DNA of 64,000 bases from Amblyomma americanum (Eukaryota; Arthropoda; Arachnida; Ixodida; Ixodidae), in the NCBI RefSeq assembly GCF_052857255.1, contig NC_135498.1:161782124-161846123 (forward strand), given 5' to 3'. Under the pieces are notes generated by a model, which was not told where the DNA came from, did not search any database, and worked only from the letters and a program-made list of their open reading frames with translations. Made by a program: the position numbers and the translations under genes. This document shows positions 11,435 through 24,753 of the stretch, piece by piece (the first letter of the stretch is position 1; each line of letters starts with the position of its first letter).

Positions 11435-14400
11435 TACTTTCATTTTATAGAACAAGCAACGAGTAATGCACTGTGTCGAGCGGCTTTCCTCTCTTCTTCT
11501 GTCGAACGGAACCCTCTACTGCCGACTCTCATCCATCTACAACGCCAGTTACTAGATTGTGATTAACTTCAAGCTATGCAACACATGATAATCCCTCTCA
11601 TGACACGTACTATGGTTTCATCAACAGCTAACCAAAGTTTATGCATGTAAATATTGTCATTAAATTTACGGAGAATATTCGCAGTACTTCGTGGATCTGC
11701 CTTTCTTAAAGCGTTAGAGTGAGTAACCACACAGTGATACAACGTTACTATACAATGTTCTGAGCTAAAGTGGCTTTTTTCGCTGGCTGGGGCTGAATTC
11801 AATAAAATTCTTTAAAGCTTTACACTCCCTGTGCATCAGGGTACAAAACGATGTTCAGGAACTCTTGCAGGCTAAGATATCATAGGCATATTTCCGTTCT
11901 GGCCAAGAACTGCTCATACAAGCCCTCAGGCAGAAACCAGAGTGAAACACAGCGAAAGATAATCAGCTTACGTTCGAAGTACGGTGCTCCGGGTGCCTAA
12001 TTCCGAACGATGGCCAAAGGTCCTTATATTTTGGCATGGGTTCCGGGTTCCGCGAGGTAAAGGCTAATAAAAATGAAGTTTAAGACGTCATAGCGCTTTG
12101 GCGACCGATAAACAGTTGAAAACAATATACCTTTTCCTTGGTGAGAATCTACGTCCGGTCGTATTGATCGCGCACATGCGGTCAACGAACGGCATTAAGT
12201 CGCAACAGTAAGCAGTGATATGAAAATGGTGATTGACCTTTCGCTCGCAGCCGACAGGATCCTTTGCTGAATACTTCGAGCAGTTTGACGGGAAGTGTAA
12301 AAACGCATGAAGCCATTGACCGTTTCTTTTACTGAAACAATTCAGATTTTATAACTCTGCCGCTGCGGTGTGGGCCTACTTTATGGCATTTTCGAAGGGT
12401 ATGCCTCCAGCAATGAGCTTACCCAGATTTCCGAAAATCCCTAATAGGCTCAGGTTGTGCGTGTAGGCCGCCATTTTCTAATTCTACAGGTCCTTCTTAG
12501 CTGATCTTCATTTTACTTACAGATAGGTTCGATAAATGGATGTTTCACCATGGAAAATAATGACTTTAGACGATCGCGCACCCGGTCAAAGAGGAGCGCA
12601 CACGTACCTCTCGCCACGCTCGTATTCTTCAGGTGGTGGCAGGCAATCGCGTGCAGGCAAACGCGCTGCCCGATAATTCTTCTCTCACATGTTTAACTCT
12701 CAATTCAGCACTCACATTTTTCCCCCTCCCTTTGACAAAAATAAGCACAATAAATAGACATGATGCTGAGTGGCGTCATCGGTGATTAAGGTCATTATGC
12801 GAAGCAACTGGTCTAAGCCGTGCAGGCAGACAAGGGGATTAGTTGGCGAGTACGATGACTTTGAGAAATGCAGGACTTTCGACACAAATGAAGAAACGGA
12901 CTTTTTAACGACGATGCCAAGGCTAAATACTGGTAGCTCCAGAATTAGAGGAAGCGCAGAGAAAGTAATGAACTGCTTATTTTTTAAGAATGTGTAGCAT
13001 TGCGCTTCTCTCGTCGTCAGTGTATTTGCCCTCAGGACTCATGAACGCTGTAAGATAATTGTAGCGTTACTGTAGAAGAAACGGGAGAATGCGTGCCACA
13101 ATCCAAGTTGACTCTTTCCTGGTGCATCAAAGCAACTTGTAAGTTTTTTCAGTGAGAAGCAATACTAGCACCCTTTATAATTTGCACTGGTATTCTTTTC
13201 TGCCTGTGGCTTTCGCATAGAATAACAAGGACGTCCTATCGGCGGCTGGAAGTCTGCGGCCTCGCGATTCTAGGTACAACCACAGCTATACTAGTTTGCT
13301 TTGCCGCGTTGAAGTATCCACCATTAGCGCTGCAATGCACGCGCAGACTGGAATTGATCTTGTAAGGCACCATATAGGTCATTGTTTACTACCTTCTGAT
13401 CTTTGTGTCGTTCCGCCGGTTGCTACCTGGGTTGTTTCGTTATCTTCTTCTGTAAAAGCGTTCTTCAATCGCGCCAGCACCTGACGCAGAAGCATCGCGG
13501 CTATGGCGTTTTGCAACTGAGGCCAACAAAAGAGAAAGGCTCTGTGAATGCCGATCTTTTTGCTTCCTGTTTGTGCACCATTTTTAATATAGCTTTCAAT
13601 GTTTCATAGGCAGTACTGAAAACGTTGTGCCAGAATTGAATATCGGACCCGGCATCTAGAGGTGTATGCACACGAAACACAAAGACGCCCTTCCATGATG
13701 CCGTGTCACATACGTAAATCTCTTTTGGTGGTCGAAATTAGATCCGTGTACTCAAATGTGCGAGCTCTGAAGCAATCGTGGAGCTTCATGGTGTTAAACG
13801 TCATTTGGCACACCAAATTATACTATAGCGCACCATACCTCGATGATCTAATCTACGAGCTGCAGTCACAGGTGGCGTTAGGCTTCAAAAGCGTGGCACC
13901 TCTCTTATGGGCAGAGAAAATTATCTCTATCGCTCGATACATTTAGGGCGGATCATAAGTGTCGCTCCAATTCTTTCTTAGCCAGGTTGATAAAAAGGTG
14001 GTGTATGATTTTCCTTTCGCGTTCAGGCACATTTTTTCATACGTGGATACCTCTTCAGACGTTTTCAGATCTCTTGAGCTAGAAACTGTGGCCCATGTCC
14101 TCGATATTTTTTAAAAAGTTGCTGAGTCCTCAAGTTCATGCATGAAGTTCCCAAGCATAGGACTGCGCAATTTTTGTAGCGATAGCTACATTATGCTACC
14201 ACTTCGAGCCTTCAGCGTGGCAACTCTTGAGCTTCGTGGTGGTGCCGTAGCTGGTCAAGTGGTTGGTCACGTGGTGCGGAGCAGCTGCCGGTGGCGCGGT
14301 GCGCCGGCTAAACATATTGGAGGGGAGAGAGTGGAGAGGGGAGAGGAGGAAAGTGAATCCAGTGAATCCAGGTCCAGGGACGAAGATGAATGAACGCCGA

Positions 14401-16074
14401 GTGATACGGAGCGGCGAAAGACTGAATTTTCAATTTGACTGAGTTCCACTCGACCAGATGTAGCTATCGCGTCACTCCAGATTTAACCAAAGCTAAACAA
14501 CAGCCTTTTTTAATTTTCAGATGACGTTCAAACCTAGCCACCTCTGTTGGAAACGCTCTCTTAGAATCGAGTAGCTTTTGTTAAACTACACGTCCGTCGA
14601 CTAAAAGCTAGTAAAAACGCCTTAGCACTCGGTTCACTGGTTTTCAGTGAAAAAATCTTGTCTTCACATGTTGAGCCATGTCTCTCAGCCCAGGCTCACG
14701 TCTGCAGAGTGCCGGTTTCAAGACTCGGTCCTTGGCTTGTGGGCAGATAAAGTCCTCTGGATGATTAAATCATCTGAGTGCGACTCGGAACAGCGCATTA
14801 GTCCAAATGAAAGAAGCAAACAAGTAGCACTAATGCCCTACGTCCACTCTTTCTCGCACAAATAAAGAGAGTGGGGACCAAGTATAGTGTAAATGTAGTA
14901 TTCTCAACTCCTAATAAGAAATTAAATTGAGAGGAGCGGTCTACACAGAAAAAGACCGAGTTGAAAGGAAGACAGCCTGTAAAATAAAACGCGAAAATGC
15001 AGTCGCACTTTGTGAGTCCGCAGAGGTCTACTAGATTGTTTCTGCGGCGGTCATACATATACAGGGGGATCCCGTTAACCTTTACAGATTTTCATGTTAA
15101 AAACTATGAGATATGTAGGAGGCATCTTTTGAACTGCATTGTACAGCAAGGTGGATATAGTGTGCCTGATATGGACTGATTATTCAACGATGGATTAACT
15201 GCAATGAGCTAATACACTTTTACATTTTATTTAAACACTTTAAGGTACGTTCCAGAATTGACCCCCGTTAACATCGAAGGTCTGCCATGTTTTTAAATTA
15301 TATTATTCAGCAATCTCTAGTGCATTATCGAACGTCTAAAAAAAAACGGAAATACGAAAAGTTCGCAAATAGTAAACTTTTTGAGTTGGCATTCCCGCAA
15401 TGCATATTTACACGCCTTCGTTTTTTGCGTCTTGAGGTTGGTGTATTTGATGATGAGAAAGCAGTTAACTTCATTTAAGTGCGATACCGCGTGCAGCTAT
15501 GCTCTTTTATAAATAATTATTGCGGGGCAGCAAAGTTCGGAAGATTTCAAACGCGTATTTTTGATGTCCCATATATCGAACGAAATTGTCAATTAACAAA
15601 AATTAACAGAGCGGTTCACTTTGGTGCCGACGGGCAAAAATTTAGCATTATAATGACGCTGCTCGGGCCAAAAATAAAAGTTCATTAAACAATGGATAAA
15701 AGTTATTGTCTAATTATTGATCCATGTGGCGTACACAACGCCCACCTTGCTGTACTGTCCCGTTCAAGAGAAAAAAACCATGCCTTCGTACCTCTCAGAG
15801 TAGTTAAAATGGAAACATGTGAGAATTTAAAAGGTTAACCCGAATAAACCAGAGAGGCTGGCGTATCACCTAGAGGCCTTTGGAGCACTAGAATTCTTTA
15901 GAAAACAACTTCATCAAATCTGCTAAAACACTCTGCCACATGATAGAGTATGCCACTTTTGTTTATAGTGGGATTTTGTATAATAACTATCAAATCTGCA
16001 CAACAAAAGTGGCACAGGCTTTCTGATTGCAACACAAGCAAATGGCTCGGATAGCCAGCTTTCCGCGGCTTGGT
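11435..16074. other. No recognisable feature
   Basis: About 4.6 kb without a supported gene. A GC-richer, purine-rich patch around 14.22-14.43 kb gives overlapping short frames on both strands, of low complexity and without a motif. Confidence 0.4.
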
Positions 16075-16075
16075 C

Positions 16076-19000
16076 ACCAAAGTCATCATCATCAGCCTTA
16101 CTACACCCACTGCAGGGCAAAGGCCTCTCCCATGTCTCTCCAATTAACCCTGTCCTTTGCCAGCTGCATCCACCCTTTGCCTGCAAACTTCTTAATCTCA
16201 TCCGCCCACCTAACCTTCTGCCGCCCCCTGCTCCGCTTACTTTCTCTGGGAATCCACTCCGTTACCATTAAGGACCAGCGGTTATCTTGCCTTCGCATTA
16301 CATGCCCTGCCCAAGCCCATTTCTTTCTCTTGATTTCGACTAGGATGTCATTAACCCGTGTTTGTTCCCTCACCCACTCTACCCGCTTCCGATCTCTTAA
16401 CGTTACACCTATCATTTTTCTTTCCATGGCTCGCTGCGTTGTCCTTAACTTAAGCTGAACTCTTTTCGTTAGCCTCCACGTTTCTGCTCCGTAGGTGAGT
16501 ACCGGTAAGATTATGCTGTTGTACACTTTCCTCTTGAGGAAAATTGGTAAACTGCCACTCATGATCTGCGAGAATTTGCCATATGCGCTCCACCCCATTC
16601 TTATCCTTCTAGTTATCTCCCTCTCATGATCCGGATCAGCTGTCACTACCTGCCCTAAGTAGACGTATTCCGTCACAATTTCTAGGCTCTCGCTGCCGAT
16701 TGTGAACTGTTGTTCCCTTGCTAGGCTGTTAAACATTACCTTGGTTTTCTGCATGTTAATTTTTAGACCCATCGATCTGCTCTGCCTGTCTAACTCATTG
16801 ATCATGATTTGCAGTTCACCTCCTGAGTGACTCAGCAAGGCAATGTCATCAGCAAATCGCAGATTATTAAGGTATTCTCCATTTATTCTTATTCCCAACT
16901 GTTCCCAATTCAGGCCTCGAAATACCTCCTGTAAACATGCGGTGAACAGCATTGGCGAGATCGTGTCTCCTTGCCTGACGCCCTTCCTTATTGGAATTTG
17001 ATTGCTGACTTTATGGAGGACTATAGTAGCTGTGCAGTTGCTATATATATCTTCCAGTATTTTGACATAAGGCTCTTCTACCCCCTGATTACGCAATGCC
17101 TGTATGACTGCTGAGGTTTCCACTGAGTCGAATGCTTTCTCGTAATCAATGAAAGCTATATATAGAGGTTGATTATATTCTGCGCATTTCTCTATCACCT
17201 GATTGATAGTGTGAATATGATCTATTGTGGAATATCCTTTACGAAAGCCTGCCTGACCATTTGGTTGATTAAAGTCTAACGTTGCCCTCACTCTATTAGC
17301 GATTACCTTTGTAAATGCTTTGTAGGCAACGGATAGTAAGCTGATCGGCCTGTAATTTTTCAAGTCCTTGGCGTCTCCCTTCTTATGAATTAAAATAATG
17401 TTTGCATTCTTCCAAGCTTCTGGTACAGTCGAGGTCATAAGGCATTGCGTATACAGGGTGGCTAGTTTTTCTAGCACGATGTCCCCTCCATCCTTCAACA
17501 GATCTGCTGTTACCTGATCCTCCCCAGCTGCTTTTCCCCTTTTCATTGCTTCTAAGGCTTTCTTTACTTCATCTTTCGTTACTGGCGGGATGACGCATTG
17601 CTGTGCACTGCTGTCTTTCTCATTAGCGCTCTGATTACATTAGCTACTGTACAGGTCTGTGTAGAACTCTTCGGCTACGTTAACTATCTTATACATATTG
17701 GTAATGACATTGCCCTGCTTGTCTCCTAATGCATACATCTGGTTTTTACCTATGCCTAGTTTCCTCTTCACTGTTTTTAGGCTACCTGCGTTCTTTATAG
17801 CATGCTCGATTTTCTCCATATTAAACTTCCTTATGTCGGCTACCTTGCGCTTATTTATTAACTTTGACAGCTCTGTTAGTTCTATTCTATCGGTAAGGTT
17901 ACATGCCCTCATGTTTTGGCGCTTCTTAATCAGATCTTTCGTCACCTGAGATAGCTTCCCGGTATCCTTTCAAACTGTCCTACCGCCTACTTCTACTGCG
18001 CACTACGTAATTATTGTTGTCAGATTATCGTGCATTGAATGAACATCAAGATTATCTTCCTCAGTTAAAGCCGAATATCTGTTTTGCAGCGCTAACCTAA
18101 ACTCCTGTGCTTTCCCTCTTACGGCTAACTCGTTAATGGTCTTCTTCTTCACTAGCTTCTTCCGATCCCTCTTCAAGTCTAAGCTAATTCTAGACCTTAC
18201 CATTCTGTGGTCGCTACAACGCACCTTTCCGAGGACGGCCACATCCTGAATGATGCCAGGTTTAGCGCATAGTATGAAGTCGATTTCATTTTTAATCTCA
18301 CCATTGGGGCTCTTCCATGTCCACTTCCTGTTTTCTCGTTTGCGGAAGAAGGTATTCATGATCCGTAAATTATTTCTATCCGCGAATTCGACTAATAACT
18401 CTCCCCTGCTATTTCTAGAGCCTATCCCATAGTCGCCTACCGCGTGGTCGTCAGCCTGCTTCTTGCCCACCTTCGCATTGAAGTCGCTCATCAGTACAGT
18501 GTACTGCGATTTTACTTTATTCATTGCCGATTCTACGTCCTCATAGAAACTTTCAACGGTCTGGTCATCATGGCTGGATGTGGGTGCGTAGACCTGCACC
18601 ACTTTCAGCTTGTACCTCCTATTCAGCCTAATTACTATAACTGCTACCCTCTCGGTAATACTGTAGAACTCCTCTACGTTGCCAGCTATATCCTTATTAA
18701 TGAGGAATCCCACACCTAGTTCTCGTCTATCCTCTAACCCGCGATAGCACAGTATGTGTCCGTCCTTTAGTGCTGTATATGCCTCACCTGTCCTCCTAGC
18801 TTCGCTAAGCCGTATCACATCCCATTTAATTCCCGCTAGTTCCTCAAACAGCACTGCTAGGCTAGCCTCACTAGCTAAAGTTCTAGCGTTAAACGTTGCC
18901 AGGTTCAGATTCCAATGGCGGCCTGTCCGGAGCCAGAGATTCTTAGCACCCTCCGCTGCGGCACAGGTCTGACCGTCGCCGTGGTCAGTTGCTCCGCAGC

Positions 19001-19172
19001 CGCTGGGGACTGAGGGCCGAGGGTTAATTGGTTTGATCATAGAAGGTTGCGGCAAGTACTACACCAGGGTGGCCAAATCCTGCTCTGGTGAAAGAGTGCG
19101 TTGTCGGTTCTGGTCACCGAGATCAGGCCGCACTCCAGGCCTGGTTATGCAAATCCATCGACGCGCGGATTT
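16076..19172 (-). mobile_element. RTE-clade LINE, near full length
   Basis: A minus-strand non-LTR retrotransposon. Its 3' end at 16076-16135 has the CTGATGATGATG tail and a preceding ATGGGAGAGGCC segment that recurs in other RTE fragments here. The 5' side reaches about 19,172, where it meets the A-rich tail of a small SINE. One open frame codes endonuclease then reverse transcriptase, the RTE layout without RNase H. The ends were judged by eye, and the target duplication was not resolved. Confidence 0.85.
16101..19055 (-). pseudogene. RTE ORF2: endonuclease-reverse transcriptase with three stops
   Basis: 985 codons in a single frame with no frameshift, broken only by TAG (18005-18003), TGA (17972-17970) and TAA (17642-17640). 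The APE-type endonuclease occupies roughly residues 45-310: LATFNARTL, the YAPTSSHDD region, DFNAKVG and SDHRMV. A basic linker spans the stops. The reverse transcriptase covers about residues 500-800, with NYRPISLLS, AFIDYEKAFDSV, GVRQGDTISPMLF and the catalytic FADDIALLS. The C-terminal part has RWADEIKKFAGKGW. It would nick target DNA and copy the element RNA in the nucleus. The Met at 19055 is the first in frame after a non-coding leader. It is inactive as written but young. Confidence 0.85.
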
Positions 19173-19276
19173 TTTTTTTTAACCCGGTGGAGAATTCTGC
19201 GGCACCAGGATTTGAACCGCGGTCCTCTTGCACGCGAGGCGGATGTTCTACCTCTACGCCATCGCTGCACCAAAGT
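19172..19276 (-). mobile_element. Short tRNA-like SINE with A and B boxes and poly(A)
   Basis: On the minus strand this has a perfect A-box match (TGGCGTAGAGG, about 19267-19257) and a perfect B-box match (GTTCAAATC, about 19219-19211) at normal tRNA spacing. Next come GAATTCTCCACCGGG and a run of ten A (19173-19182). Acceptor and anticodon stems do not pair properly, so I do not call a functional tRNA. Its A-rich tail directly abuts the 5' end of the RTE element. A tRNA-derived SINE fits best. Confidence 0.65.
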
Positions 19277-19764
19277 CAATGGGCTTGTTAATAAAGGAGG
19301 AGCGATCAGTAACGATCGCACCTGCGACCACGAGGCTAAATTAATAGTGTTCAACTGTAGCCTATAGACTATGCCCATTCTTGATGTTTGACTATAAAAT
19401 AGATGCACATTTTTCCGATAGGCGAAGTTACGAGTTCAGCGCAGTGCATTCTTGGAAGTAAAGGAGTGCCCAGAACACCCTTTTTGAGAGAATTCGCTTG
19501 TCCCATATTCCACTCCTTTCACCAGAATGAAATAACTCTCTCTAGACAAAAAGGGATACAACACCTTCTCATGGATACTGTACTATACCTGCAATAGACT
19601 GAAGGCACTGCTCCGCAGGAACAAGAGTACCACATTGACGCAGCATCCTACCACTCTCTTGAAGAACTCTAGGAGTCTGTTAAAGTGACCATACGCCTTC
19701 AAGGATTATCAGCCCCGGCTTTATTTCACTCTTCCCGATAGAGTTTCAGAGCTGTTGAAAGACA
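19277..19764. other. No recognisable feature
   Basis: Short AT-rich spacer between the tRNA-like SINE and a truncated RTE copy. Nothing supported. Confidence 0.4.
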
Positions 19765-20235
19765 TCATTACCATCATCATCAGCCTGACTGCGCCGACTG
19801 CAGGGCAAAGGCCTCTCCCATGTCTCTGCAATTAAACCTGCTCTTGTCAGCTGCGTTCGCCTTGCCCCCCAAACTTCTTAAATCTCATCCGGCCGCATAA
19901 CCTTCTGCCGCCCCCTATTACGCTTGCCTTCTCTTGGAAACCACTCCGTTACACTTAAGGGCCAGCGGTTACTTGCCTTTGCAGCACATGCCCTGCTCAA
20001 GCCCATTTATTCCTCTTGATTTGGACTGGGATGTCATTATCCCGCTTTTGTTTCCTCACCCTCTCTGCCCGCTTCCGCTCTCTGAACGTTACACCCATCA
20101 TTTTTCTTTCCGTGGCTCGCTGCGTTGTCCCTAACTGAAGATGAACTCTTTTCGTTAGGTTCACGTTTCTGCCACGTAGTTGAGTACCGATAACATACAG
20201 CTGTTGCATCCTACTGTATCCTACTGCTTTTCTTG
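19765..20235 (-). mobile_element. 5'-truncated RTE LINE fragment
   Basis: Only the last ~470 bp of an RTE element: the ATCATCATCAGCCT tail complement at 19776-19790, the GGCAAAGGCCTCTCCCATG segment, and minus-strand codons for the C-terminal region (TTQRATERKMMGVT). It contains several frameshifts relative to the copy at 16 kb. It ends near 20,235, next to the I-group LINE. Confidence 0.75.
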
Positions 20236-20279
20236 ATTTCTTGATTCTTGCTTGTGTCCTTCGCCTCTGACCATGACCT

Positions 20280-23200
20280 CCAGTGCCTGAATGACGGAAG
20301 CCCGACCTATATACGAGGGGTGACTTAACAACAGCGTCCGGTGGTTTTCGGATGTGGAAACCCATGGAAGCGACCATATCCCAACCTATCTGATTATTAC
20401 CGGCCATTCCACATTTTCCCCAGCCACATGTAGGCAGCGCATTGAAAGGACAGTTTTTAAATTACTTATGGAGGCTGCTTGCTCAGAGGGCTTCTCTACC
20501 GGTCTTGAACAAAAAATTAAGGGGGCCATGGAACACGCCACCTGTCCCTTTAACCCTGTCGCTAACTACACCGATTCTGACTTCGAATTGCAGCGACTGC
20601 GATGAAAACGGCGCAGGGCAGAGCGCAGATACCGACGCAAAAAGTCGCTCCTAGACCTGAGAGATGCTAGGCGCATACAGAAGATTCAGCGCAGAATTCA
20701 GGCACTGCAAACACAACGGTGGAGGACATTTTGCCAAACACCTCATCCATGGAAGCCTTTGTCACGCGTTTGGAGTGTAATTCGGGGTCTTCGGACGTAC
20801 CCTCAACAGCGCTACCCGTTCAAATCCGTAGCGCTCCACCAAAGGCGCCGTGTTGTTGAGGTAGCCGAAGATTTCTGCGCAAGAATAACAGGCCCTCCGA
20901 ATCCAGGCGCAACGCTGCACTGCAAAAATCTTCCACCCTCACGGGATTCTCGGATGGATGCACTATTCTCCGTGGAAGAACTTGGTGCTGCACTGGCTTG
21001 TTGTAGAAGGTCATCATCACCAGGGCCCGATGGTGTGACGTACTTCGCACTTGCCATCCTTGGCCAAGAAGCTCGACGGGCTCTTTTGGACACTTATAAC
21101 AAGTCATGGACAGCTGGCATAGTTCCTCATGATTGAAGACTAGTCGTCTGGTTCCACTTCTTAAGCCGGGAAAATAACCGCTCTACCTTTCATCATACCG
21201 TCCAATTGCACTCGCCAGCTGCGTCGGCAAAGTCATGGAAAGAATGCTGCTCACACGCGTGGAATGGTACTTGGAGCGATATCAGATGTATCCAACCTTC
21301 ATGCCTGGGTTCCTACGGGGCCGCTCTTCTATCGACAACGTGGTTGACCTTGTAACGTCGGTGCACCACAGCAGAAGTTTGAAAAGGTTGACCGTGGCAT
21401 TGTTTTTGGATATCAAGGGCGCGTACGACAACGTAACGCATCAGGCCATTTTGGACGCAATGGAAGCTGCTGAGATGGGAGGCCTCACGTTCAGCTGGAT
21501 ACGCAGCTATTTATCAGAGAGGTAGTTTTTTGTCCTGACTGCGGACGAATCAACGTCCTTACACCGAAATTCGCGCGGAGTCCCACAGGGTGGAGTGCTG
21601 AGCCCAGTTCTCTTCAACCTTGCTCTTATCTGCCTGGTCGACGTATTGCCACAATCTGCTCAGATCTCGGTATATGCAGACGGCATCTGTATTTGGGCAT
21701 CAGAGGTGACCCGTCCTCAAGTTCTTGCAAGACTTCAAAAAGTGGCATCAATATTGACATCTTCGCTTGCAGGGCTTGAACATTTCGACCAAAAAGTGTT
21801 CACTTGTGGCGTTCACACGCAAAATAATGTCACGTTACACCATTCGCATCAATGGCGAAGCCATTCCCTATGAGAGAAGCCACAGATTCCTTGGTGTGGT
21901 CATCGACAGGAACCTCTCGTGGAGTCCACATATCAACGACATGAGAAAGAGACTAATTTCGGTTGTCTGCGTCCTCTCCTTCCTCGGGGGAAAGTCCTGG
22001 GGCGCATCGCTCGATGCTACAACTGTACCGTTCCCTATTTCTGGGCTACATGCGGTACAGTCTTCCGATATTCTGTTCCATTAGAAAAACATATATCAAG
22101 ACTCTTCAAAGTGTGCAAGCGCAATCTCTCCGTATCTGTCTTGAACTGCCTAAATGTGCATCAACAGCAGCAACTGTTCTTGTTGCCCGGGAACATCCTG
22201 TTACTACATACATTGCTGTTGACACCATGAGAACACATATTTGGCACCTCACACGGGTTCCATGTCATCACCTCGCAACACTCCCAATAATTAGGCCGCG
22301 TACTTCATTCGCCAAATCATTGAAGACCATCGCGCATATCTTCCATCGCAGTTCACCCCTGCGTCAAGGCCGAGCTCACCCTTATGGAGTCTTTATGAAC
22401 CTCGGGTTCACCTCTATATTCCTGGTATTACAAAGAAAGCTGGTGTATCACTGCCCACTCTCAAACAACTGACATTGAATCACCTGCATTCTTACCACAG
22501 TCACCGCATACATATTTACACAGATGGATCAGTTCACTCGACCAGTTCTGCGGGGTCGGTGGTGATACCGGCCCAATCCATGTTCATGAAAGTGAAGACG
22601 ACCCATGCAACATCTTCAACTGGTGCGGAACTCGCAGCCTTATGGACTGCGGTAGAGTTCATCAGTCAAGAACCTTCACATGACTGGACGGTTTTCACCG
22701 ACTCTAAAGCAGCCCTTCAAGCCCTGCAAGCTGCGCTACGCCGCGGGTCGCAGGAGCAACTTGTTTCTGAGATCCGTGTACTGCACCACGGCACCGTTTC
22801 CAAAGGTCATGACACCATTTTTCAATGGCTGCCAGGACACTGTCGTATTAACGATAATCACCAGGCCGATGCAGCTGCGCGTTCTGCTCACAACGACGGA
22901 CTTCCAGTGAGGATCACAATATCGAGACATGACGCTGCGTGTGGGCTTCGCCCTTTGGCGCTGGAGCTCACACTTTCAGAGTGTAACACGGGAGAGTTTT
23001 GCGACCTCCGCCTCAAGGCACTGGACCCTGAACGGCGCCTTCGTCTTCCACGTAACTTAGAACGTCGCGACGCAACGCTGCTATGCCGTTTATGGATCGG
23101 AGTTGCATTTACCAATTGCTATGCTTTCCGGATGGAGATGGCCGACAGCCCTGCCTGTGAGAGCTGTGGTTGTGAGGAGACCATCGCTCATATTTTCTGT

Positions 23201-23545
23201 GAGTGTCCTGCATTTGCGAGTGCAAGACATACACTGTGTTGTGCCCTGGACCGCCTCGATACTCGCCCATTAACAGAGCAAAAGATCCTCGGTCCGTGGC
23301 CACAGCAGTCGTCTGCCCTCAAGGCATACAAGGCACTCTTTGCCTACATGAGAGCGACTGGATTGAGTGACAAATTGTAACAGCGTTGTGCGTGTGTGTG
23401 TTATGCCTTTTTCCCTTCTCTCTTTCTCCTTTTAGTCCCGTAATCCCTCTTTCCCAGTGCAGGGTAGCCAACCGGAACCCCTTTCTGGTTAACATCCCTG
23501 CCTTTCCCTCCTCCTCTTTATCTCTCTCTATCTCTCTTGATTCAC
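20280..23545 (+). mobile_element. I-group non-LTR retrotransposon (5' truncated)
   Basis: A plus-strand LINE beginning inside the endonuclease domain (GSDHIPTYL motif at about 20369). It runs through reverse transcriptase and a separate RNase H domain to a 3' UTR with GTGCAGGGTAGCCAACCGG and a pyrimidine-rich TCTCTC stretch. RNase H after the RT, plus a Cys/His cluster, is typical of the I/R1 side of the LINE tree. Confidence 0.8.
20290..23380 (+). pseudogene. I-group ORF2 pseudogene: EN C-terminus, RT, RNase H
   Basis: The coding sequence is broken by stops and frameshifts. Pieces in order: endonuclease end (GSDHIPTYL), RT N-terminal part (20.9-21.1 kb), RT core 21.24-21.53 kb (FLRGRSSIDNVVDL, LFLDIKGAYDNV), then RGVPQGGVLSPVLFNL and the active site, which here reads YADG instead of YADD (about 21.67 kb). 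After a frameshift, 22.1-22.4 kb holds the thumb region. An intact 301-codon frame (22475-23380) holds RNase H with catalytic acidic residues (IYTDGSV, TGAELAAL, FTDSKAAL, HQADAAAR) and a C-terminal CESCGCEETIAHIFCEC zinc-binding-like motif. The element is dead by both frame damage and the catalytic change. Confidence 0.8.
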
Positions 23546-23869
23546 GTATTCTTCAGAAAGAGTTCAAGAATGTGTCGCAGATTTACTGTCTCTACATCTG
23601 CAAAAAAGTGCTGGAAAATTGCGCATTGTACTTTCATCACTGTTCTTTGATGACCAAAATGAATCATTGAGCACTATAATTTTTGCTCATAGAACTTCTT
23701 TATTGTCACAATACAGTCTGCATATTATTATGGCGTTTAGCCTGCGTTGGCAATAAGATTGATTTTATAAATAGTGCCATAAATGTACACAGTTTAAAAA
23801 TTGATTTCACAGTAATTGCTGTGATTGCTGTGCCTGTCCGAAACAAACACGGGAGGCACTCGCAGGGGT
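23546..23869. other. No recognisable feature
   Basis: AT-rich spacer between the LINE 3' end and the first copy of the duplicated segment. Confidence 0.4.
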
Positions 23870-24753
23870 TCATATCTGGCTGCATTCAGGAAAATATGAT
23901 CGTTCTCTGATTCTGTGCCATTCTTGCTTCCAAACGTTAAAGAGGCACTTTGGTCAACTGGTGAGATTTGAGGTTGAAGTGGCTGAGACATGCCGTCTAC
24001 ACTATTGACGGCATCAGCTCCCCTTTCATGGCCTTGTCTACTACGTAGCTGCACCTAACCTATCATGCCTTTTGGTTGTTTCGCAACTTTTTTCTTCATC
24101 TTACATTTTATAATGAAGGAATAACAGGAAGAGATTCGGCTATTGACCATTTTCACGGGCAAAGTGGAGAGCAGCGATCCACAGGGGGGAGGGGGGGTGG
24201 GGGGATCCTTTCGTTCTCATGCCGGATTCAGCAGCATCCCAGGGACGGGATGTGTGTAAAATAGACTAGGCATGAAGCTACTAAAGTCAGACTTAAAGGA
24301 ATTAAAAAAATGCAAGGAACGTAGCCACCTGCGGGAATATAGCGATGAATTCAAGAAATACAAAACTGAGACCGACATGCCAGAGAATAACTGCGCTCCC
24401 GAATTATTACAGTGTATCAACACAGGCAGCGGCCGAGATAGGTTATCGTAGAAGCATTTCAGGATCTTCATATCAGTAATCAATCTATAAGTACACCTTT
24501 GTTCTGTGCGTCTACGGAGAACTAGGTATTTTTGTATGGCGCGACTAGTGCTTAATGCTGCCAATGCAAGTGGCGAAACAATTACCCATGAAAGGGCACG
24601 TGGAAAGGGTTTTGCTGCTCGCCTATTTCTCTAATGGCCTTCAGCAGCCTTTTGCCTTTCTTTTCATCACTTTATTCCTATTCTCTTTTGTGTCTCTACG
24701 ACTTTAACGTTTTTAACCGCCTCTTGGCCACGTGTTTTATTGTTTTTACCTTC

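Noticed and set aside
14142..14449. Acidic/Arg-rich short frames on both strands
   Set aside because: Purine-rich low-complexity sequence; mutual shadows without a motif.
19195..19276. Possible functional tRNA gene (minus strand)
   Set aside because: A and B boxes fit, but acceptor and anticodon stems do not pair and a SINE-like tail with poly(A) follows.
24181..24210. G-rich tract as a possible regulatory quadruplex
   Set aside because: A single G-run patch in a repeat copy; the partner in copy 2 (about 40.08 kb) is not conserved, so probably incidental.
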